In this document: one piece after another, positions 16,949 through 26,007 of the stretch
Position numbering within the stretch: the first letter of the stretch is position 1
Layout: every line of letters begins with the position of its first letter
DNA from: Eubacterium sp. AM49-13BH
GTDB taxonomy: Bacteria; Bacillota; Clostridia; Lachnospirales; Lachnospiraceae
Assembly: GCF_003464165.1 (NCBI RefSeq)
Contig: NZ_QSEK01000009.1
Coordinates: 13,953-77,952 of the forward strand
DNA: 64,000 nucleotides
Reading direction: 5' to 3'
The notes under the pieces: generated by a model
Seen by the model: only the letters and a program-made list of their open reading frames with translations
The model's database searches: none
What the model was told of the DNA's origin: nothing
Translations under genes and position numbers: made by a program

Positions 16949-18652
16949 TTAATATGCCGGAATACCGTATCCATAGATATTGCTGCTTCCGACTGCGTAC
17001 TGTCTTTGCTTGCAGGCGTCGCCTGAGTTGCCCTCTACGGTATAAACTGTGCCATTCTCACACTTCTCTACGATACCAACGTGGTCTGTTGTACCGTCGC
17101 CTTCCCAATCAAAGAAGATAATATCTCCTACCTTTGGTTCATAAGTGCGGTCTTGCCATTTCCCATTTGACTTAAACCAGTTTGCACCATCCACGCAACC
17201 TGCAAATTTCGGAACAAGTCCGCTTTCAATATACCCGCATTGGTCAGCACACCAAGATACGAAGCAGGCACACCATTCCACTCGACTATTAAAGCCGTAC
17301 CAGCTCCAGTAAGGTTGTCCGCCCTGATTGCCTAGCTGTGTCAAGGCAACCTCAACAATCGCCTGATTACCTCCGGCAGTAAAGGCTCGCCCATACGGAT
17401 AGTATCTCAAAACGTGAGCCGGATATTGGGTATCTCCATAACTGTCCCAACCAAGCCTTTGTGCCTGCTGAGTGGAAAACTCCACTGCATTGGCATAAGA
17501 ATAACCGCCATACTTTGTTTTTGCCCAAGAAATATACCCATTACCGAAGTTGTAGCCTTGCAAGGCAAGTTTGATATGCTCCATATCTATCGGACTTTCC
17601 ACTTCTGCCGAAGTAAGAGCCGCTTTCAATTCCTGAACTCCACACTGGATAGAATATTCAGGGTCTTTAATTCCATTAGGTTCGTGCGGATACCTTGTAT
17701 TGAAACTTCCCTCTGCTGCCTGCATAGGGTCAAGTCCTCTGCCACCGCTTTCCTGCATCATAACCGCCTTGATAAGTTCCACATACTCAGGAATGCCGTA
17801 CTCTTTGGCATACTTCTGTATGATGGGTTCATAGGCTTCTACCTCTGCACTTACCGGAGTATAGGAATTACTGTCACTTCCTCCTCCAAACATTGCTACG
17901 GCAGCACCAAACAGCACGACAATCATAATAATCAGAACCGCTATCCAACCGCCTGCGGCGATTGCTGCTACAAGTGCTTTTGTCCCTGCAATAATCGCTT
18001 TGACTGTCGCAACAGTAGCTTTCGCTGTGGCTTTAACGGTATCTGCTGTGGCTTTCGCCGCTTTCTTTGCCGTCTGAGCCGCTTTCTGTGTTGCTTTGGC
18101 TGTTGTTTTTGCTGTTTTCTGTGCTATAATGGCAGCTTCTTTGGTGGTCTTAATAGAAGTCTTTGCCGTTTGTTCTGCGGTCTTGACCGACCTTTGAACA
18201 GTATTGGTTGCACCTTTCGATACGGTCTTGACTGTCGTATTTCCTGCCGACCTTGCAGACTGTTTAATTGTTTTCTCCGTACGCTCCAGAGTTCGGATGC
18301 TCTGTTTTCCGACAGGATTGACCGATTGTTTCTGAAGCTGTTTCTCTGCACGCTTGGTCTTGAAATTCTCAATTCCCGTTTTGGCTTTCTGATAATTCTG
18401 CCTTGTTTCACGCACACCCCATCTGCCGACTTTATCCGCACGGTATGCAGTTTCGTGAACAGCCCTATCCGTTGCCGCTTCGATTTTATCGGAAGCATAT
18501 TCCTCTGCGGAATTTTCCGAAGCATTGGTGGAATGTTCTGCCTTATCTTTCGTCATCACATAGGCTTTCTTCATTCGCTCCGTGGCAACTGCTGCCTTAT
18601 TTATGGTCTTGATTGTACCTTTGCTTGTATCTCTTGTTTTTATATCAGCCAT
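16949..18652 (-). CDS. Conjugation cell-wall hydrolase (muramidase/lytic transglycosylase plus CHAP domain)
   Basis: A 567-residue protein. Residues 1-220 are a long Lys/Ala/Thr-rich repetitive helical region ([20 protein letters not shown]). One membrane segment ([20 protein letters not shown]) lies at about 236-258. A lysozyme-like domain follows ([20 protein letters not shown], about 285-400), then a CHAP amidase/peptidase domain with catalytic Cys in [17 protein letters not shown] and His in TTDHVGIVE (about 440-567). This is the CwlT/Orf14-like enzyme that locally opens peptidoglycan for the conjugation channel. The cytosolic basic tail is unusually long; it may contact DNA or coupling proteins. 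Confidence 0.93.
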   Translation of the reverse strand: MADIKTRDTSKGTIKTINKAAVATERMKKAYVMTKDKAEHSTNASENSAEEYASDKIEAATDRAVHETAYRADKVGRWGVRETRQNYQKAKTGIENFKTKRAEKQLQKQSVNPVGKQSIRTLERTEKTIKQSARSAGNTTVKTVSKGATNTVQRSVKTAEQTAKTSIKTTKEAAIIAQKTAKTTAKATQKAAQTAKKAAKATADTVKATAKATVATVKAIIAGTKALVAAIAAGGWIAVLIIMIVVLFGAAVAMFGGGSDSNSYTPVSAEVEAYEPIIQKYAKEYGIPEYVELIKAVMMQESGGRGLDPMQAAEGSFNTRYPHEPNGIKDPEYSIQCGVQELKAALTSAEVESPIDMEHIKLALQGYNFGNGYISWAKTKYGGYSYANAVEFSTQQAQRLGWDSYGDTQYPAHVLRYYPYGRAFTAGGNQAIVEVALTQLGNQGGQPYWSWYGFNSRVEWCACFVSWCADQCGYIESGLVPKFAGCVDGANWFKSNGKWQDRTYEPKVGDIIFFDWEGDGTTDHVGIVEKCENGTVYTVEGNSGDACKQRQYAVGSSNIYGYGIPAY

Positions 18653-18691
18653 CGGTTTCCTCCTTTCTCGAAAAATAATAGAGAGTGGGGT

Positions 18692-19459
18692 TTAATCCAC
18701 TCTCTTAGCGACAACAACAAGCCTGCCATTGTTTCTTGAATATTCACAAGTAGAAAGAGAAATCAGCTTGTCGCCATATTCTGCCGATACTCCGGTATCA
18801 TACAAAGAAAGTTCCTTGCACTTAACAACATACGCATCAAACTCTGCCGCATTTTCTGCGTCCGTAAACTCATAATACTTAAAGCTATCGGAGCTGTCTG
18901 TATAAACGACTGTCTTAAAGACTGCAATCACTTCATACCGGTGTCTGTCCGTCAGTGTATCAAAGGTAATCGTCTTATGACCTTCCCAAAAGCTCTTGTT
19001 TCTGTACTTCATCAGTCCCGTAAACATCGAGCCGTCATTCATATGGTGTCCGTATATAATGATGTTGTCTGAAGGTTTCTGCACATCACAATTTTCCTGC
19101 ACATATGGACAGCCATAAGCGGAATAGGTCTTATCAAACTTGTGCTTCAGGTAGAAGTTCGGCTCATTTACAGACTGCACGACCGGATAGTTGATATTGG
19201 TATCCTCAACCTTTATCCAACCCACCATATCCTCATTCTGCCGATAGAGTTCAAGATATTCCGCAAGATAGTCCTTATCTTCCGAAAACGTCACGCCCTC
19301 ATTTTCCTTTTGCGGCTCGTCCTCCACAACCTCCGCAAGGTTATCATAGACTTCATTCTGCTTGGCAGAGTCAATGTGATTACGGATAATAAAGAAGGTG
19401 CTTACAGACAACACTACCGTAAACACCATTGCAATAATAATATAGATTTTTCTGCTCAT
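18692..19459 (-). CDS. srtB: Class B sortase
   Basis: A 255-residue protein. N-terminal membrane anchor (IYIIIAMVFTVVLSVSTFFII), then a sortase domain with catalytic His in IIIYGHHMNDGSMF (about 137), Cys in LISLSTCEYS (about 236) and Arg in NNGRLVVVAKR. Class B sortases in Tn1549-type ICEs sit with the secretion genes and may attach an ICE surface protein; the large adhesin at 39263-43512 ends with a TPKTGD sorting motif and is the obvious candidate substrate. It follows the DUF6075 gene by 6 bases and precedes the wall hydrolase in one operon. Confidence 0.93.
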   Translation of the reverse strand: MSRKIYIIIAMVFTVVLSVSTFFIIRNHIDSAKQNEVYDNLAEVVEDEPQKENEGVTFSEDKDYLAEYLELYRQNEDMVGWIKVEDTNINYPVVQSVNEPNFYLKHKFDKTYSAYGCPYVQENCDVQKPSDNIIIYGHHMNDGSMFTGLMKYRNKSFWEGHKTITFDTLTDRHRYEVIAVFKTVVYTDSSDSFKYYEFTDAENAAEFDAYVVKCKELSLYDTGVSAEYGDKLISLSTCEYSRNNGRLVVVAKRVD

Positions 19460-19465
19460 TTTCTC

Positions 19466-19867
19466 TTACCTTTCCATATCATTTCTCTTAGGTGGAGTCA
19501 AATCTCTGCAATACTCCGGATACCTCAACTTGATACCCTCCATAAAATACGGAGCATATCCGCAACAGAACAGTTCCTCCGGTGTATAGAGATTTTCCCT
19601 GCCTTCTTCCGTAAATCCATTCCAGAGATTAAAGGCAAGGTGGCAGACCTTGACTGTGCCACTTGTCTGCCAACCGCCGTGCATACCTTCCGGTATGATG
19701 CAATCCCTCTTAAAATCAAACATCTTTCCGATGTTCATTCTTGTTTCTTCTGAAATACCCATCACATAGAAAAATGCTCTGTGATAGCAGTCGTTGACTT
19801 TGCACTTATCCAGATTTTCCAATACAAAATCTCTGTGTTCAGCATTGCGAAATTGAATCTTAGACAT
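19466..19867 (-). CDS. DUF6075-like ICE protein
   Basis: A 133-residue soluble protein, MSKIQFRNAEHRDFVLENLD at the start and rich in Cys, Tyr and His. I associate it with the DUF6075 family found between VirB4 and sortase genes of clostridial ICEs; no biochemical role is known to me. Spacing to both neighbours is only 6-13 bases, so it is part of the transfer operon. The family name is from recall of the N-terminal pattern and gene order. Confidence 0.65.
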   Translation of the reverse strand: MSKIQFRNAEHRDFVLENLDKCKVNDCYHRAFFYVMGISEETRMNIGKMFDFKRDCIIPEGMHGGWQTSGTVKVCHLAFNLWNGFTEEGRENLYTPEELFCCGYAPYFMEGIKLRYPEYCRDLTPPKRNDMER

Positions 19868-19880
19868 TGTAAATCCCTCC

Positions 19881-22211
19881 TTATGCTTCGCCTGGTTTGG
19901 TTGTCATCAGTTTATAAAGTTTCGTGTTCTTAGGGAATTTGTTTGCAAACGGTACAAGCGAACTTCCCACCTTGATAAGTCCGTGTCCTGCTTCCACATT
20001 CGTGATATAGGACATCTGGAGGTCAGAAATGTTCAGAAGTTTTGCAAGCTCAAGCCTGTCTGTGGAAGCCTGATTCAGCATAATGATGAACTCTGAGTTT
20101 GCAAGCATTGTTCTCGCTGTGTGGCTCTGCAAAAGGTCATCGACATTCTGAGTGATTCCACTTGCGTATGCACCGTATTTTCTCACACGCTTCCACAAGG
20201 TAAAGAGGAAGTTTGCAGAGTATTCGTGCTGGAACAGAAGATAAATCTCATCAATGAAGATAAAGGTGTTCTTACCCTTTGCACGGTTCTGTGTGATACG
20301 GTTCAGGATAGAGTCAAGGACAACAAGCATACCAATCGGCATAAGCTGTTTACCCAAATCAAGAATGTCATAGCAGATAAGGCGATTATTGGTATCCACA
20401 TTCGTCTGCTTTGCAAAAGTGTTCAGAGAACCATGCGTAAAAAGCTCAATGGCAAGTGCCAGTTCCTTTGCTTCCGGTTCGTCCTGCTGCAAAAGTTCTG
20501 CCCTGAAATCCTGCAAGGTCGGTATATGTCCCTGATAATCATTCTGCTGATAACTGCGGTACACGCTTGCCGTGCAACGGTCAATGATAGACTTCTGCTT
20601 TGCTCCGAGATTTGTTCCGCCGATAAGCTGTTCACAAAGGGACATAATAAACTCGGATTTCAAAATGACAGGGTTTGCACCGTCGCCGTAATCCTTATTC
20701 ATATCCATTGCATTGATGTGATTGTCGGAAGTAGCAGAAATATTGATTACTTCTCCGCCCATCGCATTGACAAGCTGTGAATACTCTCGTTCAGGGTCGA
20801 TGATGATAATATCCGCATCTGAAGAAAGCACCTGATTGATGATTTCTCCCTTTGCCGCAAATGACTTACCGCCACCAGATACACCGAGAATAAAGGAGTT
20901 ACCATTCAAAAGCTGCTTACGGTCTGCGATAATCATATTTTTGCTGATAACATTCTGACCGTAATAGATACCGTTCTCGTGGAAAATATCCTGCACCCTG
21001 AATGGGATAAATACCGAAAGGCTCTCTGTTGTAAGTGTTCTGAACGCATCAATCTTTCTTGTTCCAAACGGCATTACCGTATTGAGTCCATCTACCTGCT
21101 GAAATCTCAGTGTTGCAAACTGGCAAAGATGTTTTCTTGCTGTGGTAAGCAACGCTTCCGTATCATTCTCAAGCTGTTCCTTACTGTCTGCTGTAATAAC
21201 CATTGTGATAACAGCGAACATCATTCTTTGGTCACGGGTCGTAAGGTCATCGAGGAACTCTTTCATTTCTTTCTTCTGCTGCTCCATATCATACGGAACA
21301 GTTGCAGAGAAGTTGTTATTGGCATTCTGCCTACGCTGCCAGTTTGTGATATTGGTTTCCACACCAAGCAGACGGTTCTCTGCTTCCTTTACTGCTTCAT
21401 CAGTTGGAACGGGAACAATATCAATGGACATCATCAGATTTCTGTTCATATCCGTAAGTTCCGCTACCATACTGTCTTTGATATAGGACGCATATTCACG
21501 AAGAAAAAGGACTCTTCCATAACGGTTTCCCATCTTGAAATAGTCCTTTTCAAATTCCATTGTGTCGGGGCAGATATAATCCTTAAAATCGTGTCCCTTT
21601 TTTCTTGTTTCCTTAATATCAAAGTGGAAAGAGCTTTCTTCTCCCACACGATAGAAGTCGTGGAAAATACGAAGTCTTTCGTCTGTTTCCAGTTCCACAC
21701 ACTTACTTCCAAGCCTGCCGAAGTGAGCAATCAAATCTGCACCGACACGGGCAAAATAAGTTCTTGCGTCCTCCACACTCTTTTTGTTGATGGAAATGGT
21801 AATATACTTATCCTGAACAATGGAGTTTGCACCCGTTGCCTTATCAAGAAGCATTTTATTGTATTCCTCTCGATATTCGTCCAGATTATCTCCGGTTGTC
21901 GGAATAAGAATTGTCTGCTCAAAATCCAGTCTGTTGAGCCGACGATTATTGATTGTGATTTTTGTCGTTGCACCACTGTCAAGAGAGTTCAGAAGTTCGG
22001 AATATTCAAGGAACATCGCTTCCTTATCCTCACGGCTCGCCACTGCATAGTTAATATCCGTAAAGCGGTAGGTCTTTGAATATTTATCCTTTCCCACTTT
22101 GAAAATGCCATCATCAAAGATAGCTGCCACGGGAATCACGTCCTGCACCCCTTTCGGTACAACAAATTTTTCTTTATCCTGCTTAAACAAATTTGTAAGA
22201 GTCTTAATCAT
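19881..22211 (-). CDS. virB4: VirB4/TraE-type conjugation ATPase
   Basis: A 776-residue protein. The N-terminal CagE/TrbE_VirB domain spans residues 30-400. The C-terminal RecA-like motor has Walker A GVSGGGKSFAAKG (about 444), the IIIIDPEREYS segment and Walker B TFIFIDEIYLLFQ (about 653), then GAYASGITQNVDDLL. It powers assembly of the mating channel at the inner face of the membrane. It overlaps the PrgI gene by 8 bases. Full length with all motifs. Confidence 0.96.
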   Translation of the reverse strand: MIKTLTNLFKQDKEKFVVPKGVQDVIPVAAIFDDGIFKVGKDKYSKTYRFTDINYAVASREDKEAMFLEYSELLNSLDSGATTKITINNRRLNRLDFEQTILIPTTGDNLDEYREEYNKMLLDKATGANSIVQDKYITISINKKSVEDARTYFARVGADLIAHFGRLGSKCVELETDERLRIFHDFYRVGEESSFHFDIKETRKKGHDFKDYICPDTMEFEKDYFKMGNRYGRVLFLREYASYIKDSMVAELTDMNRNLMMSIDIVPVPTDEAVKEAENRLLGVETNITNWQRRQNANNNFSATVPYDMEQQKKEMKEFLDDLTTRDQRMMFAVITMVITADSKEQLENDTEALLTTARKHLCQFATLRFQQVDGLNTVMPFGTRKIDAFRTLTTESLSVFIPFRVQDIFHENGIYYGQNVISKNMIIADRKQLLNGNSFILGVSGGGKSFAAKGEIINQVLSSDADIIIIDPEREYSQLVNAMGGEVINISATSDNHINAMDMNKDYGDGANPVILKSEFIMSLCEQLIGGTNLGAKQKSIIDRCTASVYRSYQQNDYQGHIPTLQDFRAELLQQDEPEAKELALAIELFTHGSLNTFAKQTNVDTNNRLICYDILDLGKQLMPIGMLVVLDSILNRITQNRAKGKNTFIFIDEIYLLFQHEYSANFLFTLWKRVRKYGAYASGITQNVDDLLQSHTARTMLANSEFIIMLNQASTDRLELAKLLNISDLQMSYITNVEAGHGLIKVGSSLVPFANKFPKNTKLYKLMTTKPGEA

Positions 22212-22569
22212 TTGACTTCAATACCTCCTTCTGCTTCTGTTCAATGCTTGGCTTCATCAGTTCGTAATAAACATTGGTGGAGTGAAATACCAGCTTCTTC
22301 GGCATTAAAAACTCCGATTTTATCCACGCATAGATTGCTTTCTCTGCGGTCATACCGTTGTACTTCACAAAGCCAAGTGCCGCAAACGGAGCAGCACCCA
22401 AAATGCACACCCACGATACGGTTTCCGTGCCAACATACGGTCTGAGCAAGAAATACAGTCCTACCGCAACGCCACAAGCGAGAACAGAAAAAATGAACTG
22501 TCTGAGCGACAGCCCAAAAAACATTGACTCTGTATAATTTCTGATTTCTCGGTTAATTTTTACTTCCAT
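22204..22569 (-). CDS. prgI: PrgI-family membrane protein (VirB3-like)
   Basis: A 121-residue protein with two hydrophobic segments (FIFSVLACGVAVGLYFLL and VSWVCILGAAPFAALGFV) after a conserved EVKINREIRNYTESMFFGLS start. PrgI/TcpE-like proteins are VirB3 equivalents and partner with VirB4, which overlaps it here. It is preceded by a small cysteine-containing ORF that overlaps its start by 17 bases. Confidence 0.9.
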   Translation of the reverse strand: MEVKINREIRNYTESMFFGLSLRQFIFSVLACGVAVGLYFLLRPYVGTETVSWVCILGAAPFAALGFVKYNGMTAEKAIYAWIKSEFLMPKKLVFHSTNVYYELMKPSIEQKQKEVLKSND

Positions 22570-22690
22570 ATCTGTTTCCTTTCCTGCGTTTTCGGTCTTT
22601 CTCCCTCACGCATTTATCATTCAGGCAAAAGACTTTGCCTTTTCGTTTACCGCCATAGTAAACGCATTTCTTACAATCTCTTTGGTTCAT
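22553..22690 (-). CDS. Small cysteine-containing, very basic protein
   Basis: A 45-residue ORF read directly from the sequence: MNQRDCKKCVYYGGKRKGKV, then FCLNDKCVREKDRKRRKGNR and a short tail. The CxxC...C...C spacing looks like a minimal zinc-binding knuckle, and the tail is strongly basic, so nucleic-acid binding is possible. AAGGAGAGA lies upstream of the ATG at 22690, and the gene overlaps prgI by 17 bases, which fits the tightly packed operon. No family recognised. Confidence 0.6.
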   Translation of the reverse strand: MNQRDCKKCVYYGGKRKGKVFCLNDKCVREKDRKRRKGNRYGSKN

Positions 22691-22704
22691 CTCAAAATCT
22701 CTCC

Positions 22705-23541
22705 TTAAAGTCCCATCATCTCTCGGATAATACGGTCAGACATTTTTACTGCACCGACAAGAACAAGCATATTAAATACCAATTCCCCGATATATGCCCA
22801 CACCTGCGTAACTGCTGCTGCATCAGGATTCACTACTGGTGGCGATGAAGCAAATACGGAGAAAATAATACAAGCAAGTACAATGACTGCTCCCTCAAGC
22901 AGAACTGCACAATAGCTTTTGATAAAACTCTTGCCTACATTCTGTGTAGGTTCTCCTGCAAATGTGGAAAGCGGTATCGGTGCAAGTGCTGTGTACATAT
23001 ACAACTTGAAAAATCGTCCATACACTGTCATTATCAGAATGAACGACAGCACCGTGATAAATAATCCTCCGATAAGCGTTACCGCCCACAAAGGGATACT
23101 CTCAAAAAATCCGCAATCCTCTATGGTCGTTACCATCTCTGCGGGTAAGGTCGTCTGTTCCGGAGTTCCAAATCCAGCAGCATTCATAATGGTTGAAATC
23201 GTCCCTTGCACGATATTAAATAATGCAAGCATAAGCTCCATTCCGTATGTGATAACACCTTTCGCCAATGCAAAACGGACAAAGAGTTTTAAAGCGTGTT
23301 CCGGTTTCTTCACATCTGTAAAACTTCCGCAGGTCTTTACCATACCTATCACAAAAAACAATACAAGTAAGGCAAGCCCGATAGCCTGAACTGCACCGTT
23401 GATGTCAACAATAACCTTCCAGATATTCCCGCCCTTAAAGTTCTGCGGTGTAGTTGTGATGAGCGTCCATATTTCTGACAGTTTCTCATTCCAAGTTTCA
23501 AGGGCATTTTCAAGATTTTGAACTACCCAGTTATCACTCAT
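22705..23541 (-). CDS. VirB6/TrbL-like polytopic channel protein
   Basis: A 278-residue protein with about five or six membrane segments (AIGLALLVLFFVIGMVKTC, WAVTLIGGLFITVLSFILIM, AVLLEGAVIVLACIIFSVF, LVFNMLVLVGAVKMSD). The N-terminal region is amphipathic. It corresponds to the TrbL/VirB6 membrane component in Tn1549/CTn ICEs, which forms part of the inner-membrane channel. It follows the pilin gene after a stable hairpin (23564-23592). Confidence 0.88.
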   Translation of the reverse strand: MSDNWVVQNLENALETWNEKLSEIWTLITTTPQNFKGGNIWKVIVDINGAVQAIGLALLVLFFVIGMVKTCGSFTDVKKPEHALKLFVRFALAKGVITYGMELMLALFNIVQGTISTIMNAAGFGTPEQTTLPAEMVTTIEDCGFFESIPLWAVTLIGGLFITVLSFILIMTVYGRFFKLYMYTALAPIPLSTFAGEPTQNVGKSFIKSYCAVLLEGAVIVLACIIFSVFASSPPVVNPDAAAVTQVWAYIGELVFNMLVLVGAVKMSDRIIREMMGL

Positions 23542-23563
23542 TCAAAGCACCTCCTTACAATTA

Positions 23564-23592
23564 AGGGGTGTACCTTAACTTGGCACACCCCT
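23564..23592 (-). promoter_or_regulatory. Strong intercistronic hairpin between pilin and virB6 genes
   Basis: AGGGGTGTGCC pairs with GGTACACCCCT over a 7-base loop on the minus strand. No T-run follows, and the ribosome-binding site of the next gene begins soon after. It probably acts as a leaky terminator or mRNA-end stabiliser that lets the pilin be made in excess over the channel proteins; that role is inference. Confidence 0.55.
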
Positions 23593-23614
23593 CGATAACT
23601 GTGTAACTCTTATC

Positions 23615-23977
23615 TTAGCCTGTGATAAGAGTAAGGATTTCTTTCGCAAAAGTGATAATGACACCACCCGCAAGAGTCAGGAAGCCATTGGCTCTCTGAG
23701 AAGGGTCGTGAGATTTGAGTGAAAGACCGACCTGCACGATACCAAAGCCAAGCAAAATCATACCGATGGCACGGATAAGTCCGAAGATAAAATCGGACAG
23801 ATTATTGACTACGGTAAGCGGGTCATTCGCTGCAAATGCAGTCGTTGTCATTCCAAGTGCCAACGCACCGACAATGACCATTGTGCAGTAAGCACGGAAG
23901 CCTTTCTTAACCTTTCCGGTCATAGGCAGTTTCTTTGTTTCCTGAATGTCAGTTGCTTTTTTCTTAAAAATAGTCAT
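23615..23977 (-). CDS. Maff2-type/VirB2-like conjugation pilin
   Basis: A 120-residue protein with a long N-terminal leader (TGKVKKGFRAYCTMVIVGAL then ALGMTTTAFA|AND) and two more hydrophobic segments (FIFGLIRAIGMILLGFGIV, GGVIITFAKEILTLI). Small two-TM proteins with a cleavable leader at this position are the VirB2/TrbC-like pilin equivalents, annotated Maff2 in clostridial ICEs. GGAGGTATT precedes the ATG. It lies between virD4 and virB6. Confidence 0.85.
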   Translation of the reverse strand: MTIFKKKATDIQETKKLPMTGKVKKGFRAYCTMVIVGALALGMTTTAFAANDPLTVVNNLSDFIFGLIRAIGMILLGFGIVQVGLSLKSHDPSQRANGFLTLAGGVIITFAKEILTLITG

Positions 23978-23996
23978 AGTTGAATACCTCCAAAAT

Positions 23997-25805
23997 TTAA
24001 TTTGTTTGATTGTTTATGAACAGAGCTTCCATCTCCTCCTCGGAAAGAAGTTCCCAGTTCGTTTCTTCCATTTCCTTTTCAGGAAGTGTTGCAGGGTCAA
24101 TGTCCCAAATGGCAATCGAAGCAATATCTTTTGTGACTTCTCCATGCTTATAAGGACTCGCCTTTCCGTCTGTGGTAAGTGCCACATTCGGGTGTTTCAT
24201 AATGTCATATTTGAAATCCATAATGGGTCTTTCCCCACGGATAAACAAAATAGCGTACTGATTATCGAGCATACGCACCTCATCAGGGGTAAGTAACTCT
24301 CTGCCGCTAATCTGATAGTTGGTGGAATAATTACCGCTTCTTCCGGTACTCTTTCCGAACGTGTTGGTATCAATGGTTTCCTTGCCCAACAGCTCCGACA
24401 CATATTTATGGGTTGACTGCTCATTTCCACCAAGGTAAAGAAATTCATCGCAGTTACCCACAATGCTCTCCCACTGTTTTTCAAACAAGGCTTTAAGCTG
24501 TGCCAAGTTCTGTAAGATGATGCTTACAGATACCCCACGGGAACGCATAACCGACAGTATCTTGTCGAAGTCGTCCGGCAGTGAAACATTGGCAAATTCG
24601 TCCATCATAAAATGAACAGGCATCGGCAAACAGCCGCCGTGGATATGGTCGGCTGCATAAAACAACTGCTGAAAGAGCTGTGTGTAAAGAATGGACACCA
24701 AGAAGTTGAAACTGGAGTCGTTATCCGGTATCAGTGCAAACAGTGCCACCTTTTTCTCTCCGAGTGACTGCAAATCCAGTTCATCGACAGAAGTAAGAGC
24801 AGCAAGACTTTCCAAGTTAAACTTTTCAAGCCTTGCTGCAAGGGTTATCTGTATAGATTTTAATGTTTTGGAAGAACCGGAATGATAAGAGTGGTAATAC
24901 TTCAAAGCAATGTGGTCAGGGTTATCTATCATCAAATCTGAAAACAGATTATCAAGCGGAGAAGGACTTGGGTCGTCCTCGTCCTCAATCGCCCCGGCTC
25001 TTAACATTTCCATTACCATTGCAAAATTCTGTTCTTCCGGCGGTGCTTCATAATGCAGATAAAATACAAGTGCAAGCAGAAGCATTGACGCTGCCGTATC
25101 CCAAAACGGGTCATTGCTCTGTGAACCTTTCGGAGTGGTACTCTTGAAAAGATTTGTCACGAGCTTCTGCACATCATTATCATTCTGTAAATAAACAAAT
25201 GGATTGTAACAATGGCTTTTCTCCATTGAAATCAAATCAAGCACACGCACTTCGTAACCTTTCTTCTCAAGAAGATGTCCCGTATCTCGCAGAATTTCCC
25301 CTTTCGGGTCTAATATCACATAGCTGTTTCTTGCAGCATTCATAATATTAGGCTTTGCATAAAACCTCGTCTTACCTGCACCGGAGCCACCGCACACAAG
25401 CGTATTCAGATTTCGTCTGTGCTTCTTGGCATTAAGTCCAATGCACACATTCTGAGTCATCAGCTTATTTTCTGATAGTGGCTTTTGTCGGTATTTTTTA
25501 TCAATGGCTCTGACATTGCCCCATTTGGCAGAACCGTGTTCTTCTCGTCTGCGGTAATTCTTTCTTGTTGAGAAATAAATCCCGATACCCATTCCATAGC
25601 ATAAAAGTAAAATGAGGACAGTTTTTAAGCTGTCCCCACATAATTTTATGGAAAATGGATTATCAAAGAGTGTCGCAAGATTGGCTGCTATCTCCGGCAA
25701 TCCTCCGCTTATGGAAGGTGCAATCAGAAGTGCCAGCCATATGACCGGAACGATACCGACAATGGATAAAATAATGGCAGTCTGCCTGTCATTATCTCGC
25801 TTCAT
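23997..25805 (-). CDS. virD4: VirD4-type coupling protein (TraG/TcpA family)
   Basis: A 602-residue protein. Two N-terminal membrane segments (AIILSIVGIVPVIWLALLI; VLILLLCYGMGIGIYFS) precede the ATPase domain: Walker A VCGGSGAGKTRFYAKP (about 140), Walker B MDEFANVSLP, and QNLAQLKALFEKQWESIVGN. It brings the relaxase-DNA complex to the channel. The start is set at the ATG at 25805 after AAAGGAAA, overlapping the previous small gene by 14 bases; an upstream in-frame start adds six residues. An acidic C-terminal tail (TNWELLSEEEMEALF) may contact partners. Confidence 0.96.
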   Translation of the reverse strand: MKRDNDRQTAIILSIVGIVPVIWLALLIAPSISGGLPEIAANLATLFDNPFSIKLCGDSLKTVLILLLCYGMGIGIYFSTRKNYRRREEHGSAKWGNVRAIDKKYRQKPLSENKLMTQNVCIGLNAKKHRRNLNTLVCGGSGAGKTRFYAKPNIMNAARNSYVILDPKGEILRDTGHLLEKKGYEVRVLDLISMEKSHCYNPFVYLQNDNDVQKLVTNLFKSTTPKGSQSNDPFWDTAASMLLLALVFYLHYEAPPEEQNFAMVMEMLRAGAIEDEDDPSPSPLDNLFSDLMIDNPDHIALKYYHSYHSGSSKTLKSIQITLAARLEKFNLESLAALTSVDELDLQSLGEKKVALFALIPDNDSSFNFLVSILYTQLFQQLFYAADHIHGGCLPMPVHFMMDEFANVSLPDDFDKILSVMRSRGVSVSIILQNLAQLKALFEKQWESIVGNCDEFLYLGGNEQSTHKYVSELLGKETIDTNTFGKSTGRSGNYSTNYQISGRELLTPDEVRMLDNQYAILFIRGERPIMDFKYDIMKHPNVALTTDGKASPYKHGEVTKDIASIAIWDIDPATLPEKEMEETNWELLSEEEMEALFINNQTN

Positions 25806-25995
25806 CTGAGCGTTTCCTTTCAATCACTTTGAACTTTTTCAATGGGGCATTTCCGACTTTTACAAGCAGGTCGTCTACTGCATCTGCGGACTTGCCTTCC
25901 TCCATCAACTTTGTTTTCTCATCGTTTAAGGAGCGAATGACAACACCGTGTTCATAATCGTCCAAAGCAATGTGGTAGAGTTTTTCTTTTTCCAT
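25792..25995 (-). CDS. Small ICE protein, paralogue of the 46061-46240 product
   Basis: A 67-residue protein: YHIALDDYEHGVVIRSLNDE, then EGKSADAVDDLLVKV. The same pattern (YH-hydrophobic-L, VI-SL, K-L, G--DAVDD-L-KV) occurs in the 59-residue product at 46061-46240, so the ICE carries two copies of this family at opposite ends of its backbone. Function unknown. ACGGAGGGC precedes the ATG at 25995; it overlaps virD4. Confidence 0.75.
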   Translation of the reverse strand: MEKEKLYHIALDDYEHGVVIRSLNDEKTKLMEEGKSADAVDDLLVKVGNAPLKKFKVIERKRSDEAR

Positions 25996-26007
25996 ATCTG
26001 CCCTCCG

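Noticed and set aside
18124..18525. A 133-codon Arg/Lys-rich ORF inside the wall hydrolase, other frame
   Set aside because: Unlike the nested tnpV it has no ribosome-binding site and no family resemblance; it is a by-product of the repetitive codons.
17414..18739. A 441-codon plus-strand ORF, very Cys- and Phe-rich
   Set aside because: It is antisense to the Lys/Ala/Thr-repetitive part of the wall hydrolase; the odd composition is the mirror of those codons, and there is no ribosome-binding site.
20979..22079. A 366-codon plus-strand ORF
   Set aside because: Antisense to virB4, which is intact with all motifs. Composition is Cys/His/Ile-rich and unlike a real protein.
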